Source: Myxococcales bacterium (lineage in GTDB: Bacteria > Myxococcota > Bradymonadia > UBA7976 > UBA1532). Taken from it: 46,973 nt of DNA. The stretch lies in NCBI GenBank assembly GCA_020633515.1, contig JACKDM010000037.1, positions 1 to 46,973 on the forward strand, in the 5' to 3' direction. This document shows positions 20,501 through 27,415 of this stretch, piece after piece. The translations under genes were made by a program, and so were the position numbers. A model generated the notes under the pieces. It was given only the letters and a program-made list of their open reading frames with translations, was not told the DNA's origin and did not search any database. Each line of letters begins with the position of its first letter. Within the stretch, counting starts at the first letter, position 1.

Positions 20501-20997
20501 ACGCGAGCGACTTCGGCGGGGCGTCGCTGGTGGCGGCCGATCTGCGGGGGGTGGGGCTGCGCGATTCGAGCCTCGTGGGGGCCGATCTGGAGCGGGCGGA
20601 TCTGCGGGGGGCCGATCTGGGGGGGAGCTCGCTGGCGGGGGCGTCGCTGGTGCGGGGGCTGTACGACGCGGCGACGACGTGGCCGGCGGGGTTCGCGCCG
20701 GCGACGGTCGAGGGGTTGAGCTTCATCGGGGCGGGGGCCGATCTGGAGGAGGCGGACTTGCAGGGCGTGGATCTGGCGGGCGCGCCGCTGGCGGGGGCGG
20801 ATCTGCGGCGGGCGCGGTTGATCGGGGCGGACTTGCGGGGCGCGGACTTGCGGGGCGCGGACTTGCGGGGCGCGGACTTGCGGGGCGCCGATCTGGACGG
20901 GGCCGCGGTGGCCGGGGCGCAGTGGACGGGGGCGAGCTGCCCGGATGGGCGGGTGGTGATCGACGAGGGCGCGCCGTGCGCCGGGGGGATCGAGTGA
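17584..20997 (+). CDS. Cys-rich pentapeptide-repeat lipoprotein 2
   Basis: A 1137-residue paralogue of the preceding protein with the same order of parts: lipoprotein signal (SLAAC), HCGxCGxxC-type Cys-rich modules to about residue 218, then some 880 residues dominated by pentapeptide repeats, and a C-terminal tail containing CPDG and a last Cys. Two spacer modules of the form YDxxTxWPxxF (nt ~18805 and ~20659) break the helix, as does a non-repeat insert near nt 19590-19680. The ATG at 17584 is chosen because GGAG lies eight bases upstream; an in-frame ATG at 17578, overlapping the previous stop, is only two bases from that site. Four identical 15-base units near the 3' end show recent repeat expansion. 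The stop overlaps the next start by one base. Likely a very long surface rod; function unknown. Confidence 0.9.
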   Translation: MNHRLVAFALLVLSLAACAEEGPRRYACAGDADCRAGNVCRPTAARGLSVCVPPDTPSMCTERQQACPSCSDAGCKGLCADVQTDPEHCGGCGLACAAGEACVAGGCRPCGEGRTLCEGRCVALRVDPDACGACGNACGGATPFCDDGRCVADCPGERCERSCVDDLASDALHCGACGVACGDAESCCAGGCADLRWDRDHCGTCGRFCGPAEVCYRGECVTGVEADFAGLDLAGADFAGADLRAVDFSGANLAGADLSGSDLRGANLTGARLMGALLIGADLAGARLVQIRGAGLDLTGARAAGVAFTEADLTGARLRFTRVEGADLAGARLEGADLTGAPADRVILAGAVLDGAVLHDARLVGARLPGASLVGARLAGARLVGANLVGAAVEAEGLAEADVGRALYDGATRWPVDFDPAAAGATMVGAGAVLIEADLRATDLSGIDLSSADLSGARLDGAVLVRATLAGATLTGARLDGARMGEAVLDGARLEHAHLIGADLRAARMTLVEGLAADFSRARLDGAILDDATLTGSSFEAADLRGARLTGAELGAARLDRAILLGADLGRASLVGARARGVVVDAPEVGANGEVRAAGTNFVGADLTRIDLTGTRLAGAWLEGVTLTEAVLEHADLEGTRLAGAHLTGAKLGGARLQGARLENATVDDCTGRVSRALDAGELNAVGERREGWAAVDLSGAYLFGASFRRCDLRGAVMRGAKIAEARFDGASLHGVEGLSSVETGGGVGIGIEGALVSDDTWLARVAPAAEGEPYVLSPFGRSVLAGAVLRGFDLRDLSFANSDLSDADLSGADLTRADLRGARLEGANLEGARLWHALVDVGIVSSFGESMVMSNEAVAEVSGLVGADPDEGTTSRMLGVGADSAPTQPDASGADMAWLALPGARFNEVELAGARFTRADLSGAFFERAAMAGAVFDGVAGERLAMIDAHGEGLSARDADLDGAALRGAVMHASDFGGASLVAADLRGVGLRDSSLVGADLERADLRGADLGGSSLAGASLVRGLYDAATTWPAGFAPATVEGLSFIGAGADLEEADLQGVDLAGAPLAGADLRRARLIGADLRGADLRGADLRGADLRGADLDGAAVAGAQWTGASCPDGRVVIDEGAPCAGGIE
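20827..20886 (+). repeat. Four perfect 15-bp tandem repeats (pentapeptide codons)
   Basis: GCGGACTTGCGGGGC is repeated four times without change, encoding ADLRG each time. Neighbouring pentapeptides use GATCTG for Asp-Leu, whereas these use GACTTG, so the block looks like a recent local duplication of one pentapeptide unit. Confidence 0.9.
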
Positions 20998-22274
20998 TGC
21001 TTCGCGTGTCATGGCTGGTGGGTCTCGCGGCGGTGCTGTGGGGTGCGGGCGCGCGGGCGGCCGACAACCCGGGCAAGGCGCGGGCGCAGTACGTCGAGTG
21101 CAAGGCGCTGTTCGACGCGGGCAAGGTCTGCCCGGCGCTGGCGGCGTGCGAGGCGGGGGTCGAGGCGCTGGATCTGGCGCCGTTGCGGCGGTTGACCGAT
21201 CAGGCGCGGACGGCGTGCGTGGCGCGGCAGCGGGCGGCGGCGGCGCGGCGGGCGGAGCGGGCGTGCGGGGAGGGGCGGCGGTCGGTGGGGGGGGCGTGCT
21301 GCTTCGCGGGGCAGGGGGTGGTGGACGGGCGCTGCGCGGGGGTGCCGTCGGCGTGTCCGGCCGGGTTGTCGGTGGATGTCGCGGGGCAGACGTGCGCGCC
21401 GCCGGCGTGCGGGGCGGGCAAGGTGCACGTCGATGGGGTGCATTGCTGCTGGCCGGATCAGGTGTGGTACGCGGAGCGGTCGCGGTGCCTGGGGATCCCG
21501 GTGTGCCCGGCGGGGCTGCGGGCGGAGGGGGAGGCGTGCGTGGTGGTGGTGCCGGACATGGACGAGGATGGCTTGCCGGATGCGGACGATGGGTGCCCGA
21601 CGGTGGCGGAGGATCGGGATGGCTTCGAGGATGGGGATGGGTGCCCGGAGGTGGACAACGACGGGGATGGGATCTGCGATGCGTTCTACGCGGCGTCGGT
21701 CGGGAGCGCGGGGGAGGGGGAGCGGGTGGCGGGGTTTTCGTGTACGGGGAGCGATGGGTGTCCGAACGCGGCGGAGGACGTGGATGGGTTCGAGGATGGG
21801 GATGGGTGTCCGGATGGGGACAACGATGGGGATGGAGTGGCGGATGGTGATGACCTGTGCCCGGACGTGGCAGGGCCGGTGGCGTGGAGCGGGTGCGTGC
21901 CGCCGCCGGATCATACGCTGGCGATCGTGGGGTGGAGCGGGGTGGGGCTGGGGGCGGCGTTGGCGGTGGCGGGGGGGGCGGTGATGTTGTCGACGTTGGA
22001 TGATCGGGAGGCGTTGGCGGAGCCGGAGGTGTCGGTGGGGGAGCGGGATGTGGTGCTGTCGTTGACGGAGGTGGAGGCGGATGAGCGGCGGGCGCGGATC
22101 GAGGAGCGGGAGCAGATCGGGGTGGGGGCGTTGATCGGCGGGGGGGCGTTGATGGCGGCGGGGGCGGTGGTGTTGTTGGTGGATGCGTTCGGGGGGGAGG
22201 AGCCGGCGGTGCAGGTGGAGGTGGGGCCGGGGCCGGGGGGCGGGGCGTCGGTGGGGGTGTGGGGGCGGTTTTGA
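20997..22274 (+). CDS. Exported protein with Cys-rich part, thrombospondin type 3 repeats and two membrane segments
   Basis: A 425-residue protein with a cleavable signal peptide (ends ARAAD). Residues ~25-185 are rich in Ala, Arg and paired Cys. Residues ~187-290 carry calcium-binding thrombospondin type 3 repeats (DMDEDGLPDADDGCP, DRDGFEDGDGCP, DNDGDGICD, DGDNDGDGVADGDDLCP). Two hydrophobic segments follow (about 306-331 and 374-398) separated by a charged loop, and the tail is Gly-rich. TSP3 repeats in bacteria commonly sit in surface or OmpA-like proteins as stiff calcium-stabilised stalks. It is the last gene of the kinase-FGE/pentapeptide operon, its ATG overlapping the previous stop by one base, which argues for joint function at the cell surface. 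Several runs of seven to eight Gs occur, so frame quality depends on accurate base calling. Confidence 0.88.
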   Translation: MLRVSWLVGLAAVLWGAGARAADNPGKARAQYVECKALFDAGKVCPALAACEAGVEALDLAPLRRLTDQARTACVARQRAAAARRAERACGEGRRSVGGACCFAGQGVVDGRCAGVPSACPAGLSVDVAGQTCAPPACGAGKVHVDGVHCCWPDQVWYAERSRCLGIPVCPAGLRAEGEACVVVVPDMDEDGLPDADDGCPTVAEDRDGFEDGDGCPEVDNDGDGICDAFYAASVGSAGEGERVAGFSCTGSDGCPNAAEDVDGFEDGDGCPDGDNDGDGVADGDDLCPDVAGPVAWSGCVPPPDHTLAIVGWSGVGLGAALAVAGGAVMLSTLDDREALAEPEVSVGERDVVLSLTEVEADERRARIEEREQIGVGALIGGGALMAAGAVVLLVDAFGGEEPAVQVEVGPGPGGGASVGVWGRF

Positions 22275-23049
22275 GGGTGCTGCTGGTGATGGGAGGATGC
22301 CATTGGGTGCCATCTACCATCTTATTGATGGATGCCATCGGTGATGCCATCAGCGGCGTGGCCGGGCGGCGGCCGAGGTGACGCGACGGCGGGGCTGGCG
22401 GCGGCGGGGGTGATGCTTGCCCTGACGTGCCCGGTGGAGCGGTCGGGGAGGTGTGACGGGCGTGGGGGAGGGGAGAGGGTGGGTTGTTTCGGTGAGGGGC
22501 ACGTGCGGGCTGCGCATCACCCCCGCCGCCGCCGGGCGCCCCGCGGGCTTGGCGTCACGGCGCCAGGGCGGGCGCGGTGAGTCAGGTGATGCCGGCACTG
22601 TCGAGGGCGGGGACAGGGAGTGATGTGATGGTTCGACCCATCGACCACTTTGTTGTGGTGCCATCGGGACGGCAGAACGGCGACCGCTGAGGTGGCTCGT
22701 GGAGCGGCGCGTGGTGGCGAGGCCGGCGGGGGTGTGAGTCGGCGGTTGGGGCGCGGCGGTTGTCGTGGTGCCATAGGGTGGACAGAACGGCAACCGGTGG
22801 TGCGGCGCGCGGGTGGTGGGTCGACGGTTGCGGCGAGGGGGTTGTCGTGGTGCCATCGGCCCGGCAGACGGCGGCAATCGCTGAGGGGCCGGTGGAGCGT
22901 GGAGCAGCGCTACCGGGGCGGCTGAGCGACGGTCGCTGATGGAGCGGCGCTACCGGGTCGGCCGAGCGGCGGCGGCGAAAGCGGGCGCCTGGGGCTGTGC
23001 GCGGTGTGCGGCGGGTGGGCTCGCGAGTGGGGTGGTGGTGGGCGAGGCG
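22275..23049. other. Gene-free 775-base region with two families of short repeats
   Basis: No reading frame here has convincing protein composition or a ribosome site. Two repeat families are visible. Near the operon end (22294-22352), GATGCCAT or GGATGCCAT recurs three times with a short hairpin CCATC-TTATT-GATGG (22317-22331). Further on, a degenerate unit built around GTTGT(T/C)GTGGTGCCAT and CAGA(A)CGGC recurs (see the separate entry). The region also separates the operon from convergent genes and must hold the operon's terminator, but no stem followed by a T run is seen. Confidence 0.6.
22652..22912 (+). repeat. Three degenerate intergenic repeats
   Basis: Copies begin near 22652, 22760 and 22841. 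Each has GTTGT(C/T)GTGGTGCCAT, about five variable bases, then GG(C/A)CAGA and CGGC; copies 1 and 3 continue with CGCTGAGG and GTGGAGC. Spacing is 108 and 81 bases. They resemble dispersed non-coding repeats rather than a gene. Confidence 0.65.
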
Positions 23050-23847
23050 TCAGCGCCGCTGGCCCGGCGGCTGGTCCATGCAGGCGCGGTTCTCGCGGAT
23101 GAGGTCGCTGAGCAGCGCGCGGCCGTCGTCGCCGACGCGGCGGAGGGTGGTGGGGTCGTCGCGCAGGGTCGTGAGCGCGCGCTCGGCGGCGCGGGTGCCG
23201 GTCCACGAGAGCGCGATCAGGGCGCTGCGAGCGCGGAGGGCGGCGAGGCGGGGTTTGTCGTCGCGGTGGGGGTAGTCGGCGGCGTCGCGCGCGATCCACC
23301 ACGCCGGGTCGCTGCGGGTGAGGAGGGCGGCGACGACGCCGTCGATGCGGGCGGGGTCGGTGGATTGGCGGGCAGTGAGCGCGTAGCCGTTGAGGATCGC
23401 GTCGATCTCGAGCAGCGGGCGGCCGTCGGTGGGCTCCTCGGCGAGCGCGTCGGCGCGGGCGAGGATCGCGGCGGGATCGGCGGCGGCGCCGAGGGTGCCG
23501 AGGAGGATGGCGGCGTTGCCCCAGCACTCGCGCCAGTCGTCGGTCTGGAGGACGCGGTTGGCGGCGGCGACCGAGCGGGCGTCGCCGCGGCGGAGCATGA
23601 GGCGCGCGGTCTCGTCGCGGTCGGCGCCCTGGGGGCCGCAGAACCAGGGTTGCTCTTCGGCGACCGATGAGCCGCCGCAGGCCGGGGCGAGGGTGAGGGC
23701 GAGGGCGGCGAGCAGGGCGAAGCGGAGGTGAGGGCGGGGGGCGCGGGCGGCCCGCGGGGCGCAGACGGCGCGATGGCCGGTGGCGCGGGCGAGCCGGCGC
23801 GCGGCGGGTTTGCGGGGGGGCAGCGGATCGCCGGGCCTGGTGTGCAT
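23050..23847 (-). CDS. Secreted or lipid-anchored helical protein, unknown family
   Basis: A 265-residue protein. A long Arg/Pro-rich leader precedes a hydrophobic signal stretch (FALLAALALTLAPACGG); the Cys after it may be a weak lipobox or simply follow a signal peptidase I site. The annotated ATG leaves about 40 residues before the hydrophobic core, so the real start could be further in. The mature part contains WFCGPQG and ECWGNAAILLG, then regular Ala/Leu-rich helices suggesting HEAT-like or other helical repeats (LGTLGAAADPAAILARADAL and similar). I do not recognise the family. It diverges from the flavoprotein gene with 127 bases between starts. A role in envelope physiology is only inferred from export. 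Confidence 0.65.
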   Translation of the reverse strand: MHTRPGDPLPPRKPAARRLARATGHRAVCAPRAARAPRPHLRFALLAALALTLAPACGGSSVAEEQPWFCGPQGADRDETARLMLRRGDARSVAAANRVLQTDDWRECWGNAAILLGTLGAAADPAAILARADALAEEPTDGRPLLEIDAILNGYALTARQSTDPARIDGVVAALLTRSDPAWWIARDAADYPHRDDKPRLAALRARSALIALSWTGTRAAERALTTLRDDPTTLRRVGDDGRALLSDLIRENRACMDQPPGQRR

Positions 23848-23974
23848 CGCTCCGATCTACCGTCTACGGCCTTCCGGCGCCAGTGCCCGCGGCGTCGCCG
23901 TTGCTCGCCGGCCCCGATCGCGTTAGCGTCGCCCCCGATGCTACTCCCCCGCACGACGCGCCGAGGCTGATCCG

Positions 23975-25243
23975 ATGGCCGCCGCCGAGCACTTCGACGT
24001 CGTCGTCGTGGGCCGCTCCCTCGCCGGCCTCCTCACCGCGGCGCTGCTCGCGCGCCGCAAGTACCGCGTCCGCGTGATGGACTGCCAGGGCGCCGCCCCG
24101 CTCGAGCGGGTGCCGCTCTTCGGCGACACCAGCCGGGTCGTCGGGCGCGTGCTCGACGAGCTCGGCCTGCAACACGACCTGCGCACCCGCCTCGACGGCG
24201 CCTGGAAGCCGGTGACGCTCGCGCTGCCCGACCGGCGCGGGCTGCTGCCGACGACCCTCGCCGATCGCGGGCGCGAGCTCGGGGAGCTGTTCGGCGGGCA
24301 CAGCGCGGCGCTCGTGGCGCTCTTCGACGCGGTCGAGGTCTTCGGCGAGAGCCTCGATCCGTTGCTGGCGGGTGACATCGAGCCGCCCTTCGGCTGGCTG
24401 CGGGGGCGGGCATGGCAGCGCGTCTTCGATGGCACCGCCGCGCGCCGGCTGGCCGATGAGCCGCCGCCGTGGACGACCGATGAGGCGGTGCGGCCGATGA
24501 TCCGCGCGCTGTTGCGGGTCGCCGGGCAGAACGACGACGCGCGGGGCGCGATGACGGCGCGGGGGGCGCGGGCGCTGTGGCATCTGTGCCATGGGGTCGT
24601 GCCGATCCGCGATGGCCGCGCCGGCTTCGCGCGCATGGTCGGGGAGAAGCTCGACGTGCTCGGCGGCGCGCTCGACCGCGAGGGCCAGCGGCGGCCGGCG
24701 AGCGGCGTCGAGGTGCAGCGCCGGCGGGTGCGCGCGGTGACGACGAGCGATGGCGGGCGGATCGGCGCCGAGGTGGTGATCCTCGCGGGCGGCGAGCCCG
24801 ATCTGGCGCGGCTGTGGCCCGAGGCGCCGGCCCCGGCGGTGGTGCGGGGGCAGCGGCTGGCCGTCAAGGTGAGGGCGAGTGATCGGCCGGTCGATCTGCG
24901 CGATCCCTGCGGCTGGATCCCATCACCCGAGGCGCCGGCCCATCTGGTGCGGGTCGCCGACGATCAGATGGTGATCTCATGGGTCGGCGATGGCACCCCG
25001 CCGCTCGATCGGCTGGTGCCTTTTGCGCACGTCGAAGAGATCGACCACGCGCCGCTGCCCTTCCCGGTCGACGGGCGCCACGACCCGCTCGGGCTCTATG
25101 CGCGACCCTATCAGGGGCCGCTCAAGAACCTGCTCTACACCGGCGAATGGGTGCTGCCGGGCCTCGGCCTCGAAGGCGCGTGCTTCACCGCGTGGCAGGT
25201 CGCCGCCGAGGTCGAGCGGGTCGGCCCGAAGCGGCGGCGCTGA
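23975..25243 (+). CDS. FAD-dependent oxidoreductase, phytoene-desaturase-like
   Basis: A 422-residue flavoprotein. The N-terminus is a Rossmann dinucleotide fold (FDVVVVGRSLAGLLTAALLARRKYRV, abridged: FDVVVVGRSLAGLL), where the usual GxGxxG reads GRSLAG, with acidic MDC at the end of strand 2. The rest has the broad layout of amine-oxidase/carotenoid-desaturase-like proteins, with a second FAD contact near the C-terminus (LLYTGEWVLPGLGLEGACF) where the chain closes over the cofactor. It would use FAD for oxidation, isomerisation or saturation of a hydrophobic substrate; related myxobacterial genes act on carotenoids or other lipids, but no carotenoid gene is nearby. No signal peptide is seen. 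It converges on a small DUF2188 gene six bases away. The altered glycine motif makes the exact reaction uncertain. Confidence 0.8.
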   Translation: MAAAEHFDVVVVGRSLAGLLTAALLARRKYRVRVMDCQGAAPLERVPLFGDTSRVVGRVLDELGLQHDLRTRLDGAWKPVTLALPDRRGLLPTTLADRGRELGELFGGHSAALVALFDAVEVFGESLDPLLAGDIEPPFGWLRGRAWQRVFDGTAARRLADEPPPWTTDEAVRPMIRALLRVAGQNDDARGAMTARGARALWHLCHGVVPIRDGRAGFARMVGEKLDVLGGALDREGQRRPASGVEVQRRRVRAVTTSDGGRIGAEVVILAGGEPDLARLWPEAPAPAVVRGQRLAVKVRASDRPVDLRDPCGWIPSPEAPAHLVRVADDQMVISWVGDGTPPLDRLVPFAHVEEIDHAPLPFPVDGRHDPLGLYARPYQGPLKNLLYTGEWVLPGLGLEGACFTAWQVAAEVERVGPKRRR

Positions 25244-25249
25244 GCGCGC

Positions 25250-25489
25250 TCATCCCTTGGGTGGATAGGGATCGTCGCCGTAGGTGCGCTCGCTCTCGAT
25301 GCGACCGTCCTGGGTGTGGATGACCACCTGCCCGAGCGCCGACTTGCGCGCGAGCTCGACCGTGCGGTCGATGGCCTCCTGCTTGGTGTCGGTGACGTGC
25401 GCGGCGCGCTCGGCGCCGACACGCTTGCCCTGCCAGCGGCCATCGGGGCGGTGGGTGACATGGTAGACGATGCGATCGTCGCCGGGCAT
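25250..25489 (-). CDS. DUF2188 domain protein
   Basis: A 79-residue protein with the DUF2188 pattern: YHVTHRPDGRWQGKRVGAER near the start, a middle helix with TKQEAIDRTVELAR, then VVIHTQDGRIESERTYGDD and a PYPPKG tail. These small alpha/beta proteins are widespread and of unknown function, sometimes linked to stress. The ATG at 25489 is chosen because GGAGG lies a few bases upstream; a longer frame exists without a ribosome site. It stands alone between the flavoprotein and the barrel gene. Confidence 0.8.
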   Translation of the reverse strand: MPGDDRIVYHVTHRPDGRWQGKRVGAERAAHVTDTKQEAIDRTVELARKSALGQVVIHTQDGRIESERTYGDDPYPPKG

Positions 25490-25558
25490 GACTGACCTCC
25501 GGGTGCGGGTGGGTGTCATCCCTTGGAGCATCGAGGAGCCGGGGTCGATTCACCCCAC

Positions 25559-27031
25559 TCAACGCAGCCGCACCCGGAGCTGGCCGCCGACGACCGGGCC
25601 GCCCTCGGGGTGCAGCGCGGGGTGCGCGGCGCCGACGAGCGCCGCGGCGTCGAGCTCGAAGCCGCCGCCGAGCGCGACGGTGGCCGCGGCCTCGCCAGCG
25701 GGCAACAGGCGCTCGCGGGCGTCGATCCGCAGGGCCTCGACACCCGCCCGCAGCGCGAACCGCCAGCGGCCGAGACGCTGGTCGCCGAGGAGCGCGGCGC
25801 CGAGGCGGCGGCGCAGCGCGGGCGTGTCGGGGTCGAGCGCGCCGCTGTCGGCGATCAGCAGCGTCCCGGTGATCCCCGCCCGGCCGCTGCCGAGCGCGCG
25901 CAGCAGCTCGACGTCGGCCGCCCAGCGATCGGGGTGGATCGCCGACGCCGGCCCCTCACCGTCGCGGCGTTCGACGCGGCCGCCGGCCTGCCACGCCCCG
26001 AAGGCGCCCCGTGCGCCCGCGCCGATCGACCAGCCGGCGGGCGAGACGAGCTCGGTCAGCGTCAGCGCCCACCGCGGCGTCTCGAAGGGCCCCCGCGCGT
26101 CGGTGCGCACGCCGCCCTCGATCCAGCCGCTCAGCCCGCCACGCTCGCCGGTGGCCCGCAGCTCGGCCGCGGCGAGCGCAGCGCCGATCGTGCGCGCGTC
26201 GAATGCGAGCCGCGCCGGCCCGTGGCGCGCGCGGAGGCGGGCGTCGAGGTGCAGTCGCTCCTGCCAGAGCGCGTCGAGCGCGAGCCGCGCGGCGTCGGCC
26301 CACGGCGCGAGCGTGAGCCCCGCGGCCGCGAGCCCCGGTGACGCCGGAGCCGGCCCGATCGGCGCGTAGCGCCGCCCGCCGCGCGCGCTCACCCCGACGC
26401 GCTCGCCCTCGACCGCCACCGCCGCGCCGTCGAGCAGGAACGCCCGCCCGCCGGGCCCCGACGCGATCAGCCGCCCCGCCCGCGCCCCGCCCCAGCCGCC
26501 GTCGTAGCCGAGCCGCGCCTCCTCGACGTGCACCCGCCCGTCCCGCCGCGGCGCCCAGGCCAGCTCCCCGCCGCGGTCGACCAGATCGGAGAAGACCCAC
26601 GCCTCGACCGCCGCCGAGAGCCCCGCCGCCGGCGCGTCGTGCGCTTCGAGCCGCCACCGCTGCACGAGATCCACGTCGAAGCGCCCCCGCGTCGCCGCGA
26701 CCTCGGCGCCGACGCTGCCGCTCAGTCCATAACGCGGCGGCGGCGGCTCGCCCGAGCGCCGCGCCGACACCGGCGGCAGCGACCGCAGCGGCAGGGTCAC
26801 GCTCAGCCGCACCGTCTCACCCGGCGGCACGAACACCAACCGGCTCCACGCCGGCCGCCCGTCGCGCAGGATCTCCACGAGGTGCAGCCCCGCCGGCAGC
26901 GGCCACGGGTCGACCGGCACGATCCCGATCGGCCGCTTGTCGACCACCACCGTCGCGCCGTAGTCGGGCGACTCGACGACCAGCGTCCCACCCGTCGCGG
27001 CGAGCACCGCGAGCGCGAGCAGCGGCGCCAT
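25559..27031 (-). CDS. PEGA-domain outer-membrane barrel protein
   Basis: A 490-residue exported protein. A short signal peptide (MAPLLALAVLAATGG) is followed by a PEGA domain (about 15-80: VVESPDYGATVVVDKRPIG, then LPAGLHLVEILRDGRPAW), a small beta-sandwich usual in surface proteins. From ~100 to the end there are repeated alternating strands with aromatic girdle residues (for example YGLSGSVGAEVAATRGRFDV), ending RVRLR, as expected for an outer-membrane barrel of perhaps 16 or more strands. No plug or receptor motif is recognised, so the cargo is unknown. No strong Shine-Dalgarno precedes the ATG. It diverges from the small-protein/rluD/slt operon with 110 bases between starts. Confidence 0.78.
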   Translation of the reverse strand: MAPLLALAVLAATGGTLVVESPDYGATVVVDKRPIGIVPVDPWPLPAGLHLVEILRDGRPAWSRLVFVPPGETVRLSVTLPLRSLPPVSARRSGEPPPPRYGLSGSVGAEVAATRGRFDVDLVQRWRLEAHDAPAAGLSAAVEAWVFSDLVDRGGELAWAPRRDGRVHVEEARLGYDGGWGGARAGRLIASGPGGRAFLLDGAAVAVEGERVGVSARGGRRYAPIGPAPASPGLAAAGLTLAPWADAARLALDALWQERLHLDARLRARHGPARLAFDARTIGAALAAAELRATGERGGLSGWIEGGVRTDARGPFETPRWALTLTELVSPAGWSIGAGARGAFGAWQAGGRVERRDGEGPASAIHPDRWAADVELLRALGSGRAGITGTLLIADSGALDPDTPALRRRLGAALLGDQRLGRWRFALRAGVEALRIDARERLLPAGEAAATVALGGGFELDAAALVGAAHPALHPEGGPVVGGQLRVRLR

Positions 27032-27075
27032 CAGCGACGCCCCGCGACAACCAGCGCGCCCCGACGCGCGCGTGG

Positions 27076-27104
27076 TTGACGTCTCACCGGGGCTCGGCTA
27101 GGTT
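27076..27104 (+). promoter_or_regulatory. Sigma70-type promoter for the small-protein/rluD/slt operon
   Basis: TTGACG (27076-27081), a spacer of exactly 17 bases, then TAGGTT (27099-27104), a form common in GC-rich bacteria. It lies 38 bases before the start of the first gene, with AGGAG between. Confidence 0.6.
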
Positions 27105-27141
27105 CGACGCACGAACCTGGCAGGCGGCCGAGGAGCCTTCG

Positions 27142-27408
27142 TTGAAGAACATCACCAAAGCCAGCGCGGCCCAGCGACTCGCGCGCACCATCGCCTCCGA
27201 CATCCTCCTCTACAACAAGGAGAAGGTCGCCGACGGCATCAAGAACGACAACCTCTTCGACGTGCTCAAGGACGAGATCGCCGAGGGCCACAAGCACTTC
27301 GGCGAGCGCGTCGACGGCGACCTGCTCGACAAGTACAACTTCGTCGAGCGCGCCCTCGTCGACGTCCTCATCCACCGCAGCGCCCATCACCCCACCGAGA
27401 TCTGGTGA
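27142..27408 (+). CDS. Small conserved-looking helical protein, function unknown
   Basis: An 88-residue protein starting at TTG, chosen because AGGAG ends seven bases upstream and a good promoter precedes it; the open frame extends far upstream only as antisense of the barrel gene. The sequence is strongly non-random: KASAAQRLARTIASDILLYN, then EKVADGIKNDNLFDVLKDEI and DKYNFVERALVDVLI. I recall similar segments (RLAR..VSDI.LYN, later a Glu/Lys-rich helix) in small proteins and protein tails of deltaproteobacteria, often next to zinc-ribbon domains, but with no named function. There are no Cys and no membrane segment. It is the first gene of an operon with an RluD-type pseudouridine synthase and a lytic transglycosylase. 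Confidence 0.75.
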   Translation: MKNITKASAAQRLARTIASDILLYNKEKVADGIKNDNLFDVLKDEIAEGHKHFGERVDGDLLDKYNFVERALVDVLIHRSAHHPTEIW

Positions 27409-27415
27409 GCCGCTC

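Noticed and set aside
15890..20990. Non-coding tandem repeat or CRISPR in the pentapeptide region
   Set aside because: The 15-base period is that of the pentapeptide code in one continuous frame.
16540..22350. A 1936-codon minus-strand open frame opposite the pentapeptide genes
   Set aside because: It is the periodic antisense of the pentapeptide repeats (Arg/Pro/Gln repeats) and has no start signal; the plus-strand proteins have lipoboxes and Cys modules.
22332..22580. An 82-codon plus-strand frame in the gene-free region
   Set aside because: No ribosome site, Gly/Arg-rich composition typical of chance frames here, and it runs across the repeat motifs.
26338..27141. Upstream extension of the small-protein frame to 26338
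   Set aside because: This part is antisense of the PEGA barrel and Arg/Pro/Ala-rich; promoter and AGGAG point to the TTG at 27142.
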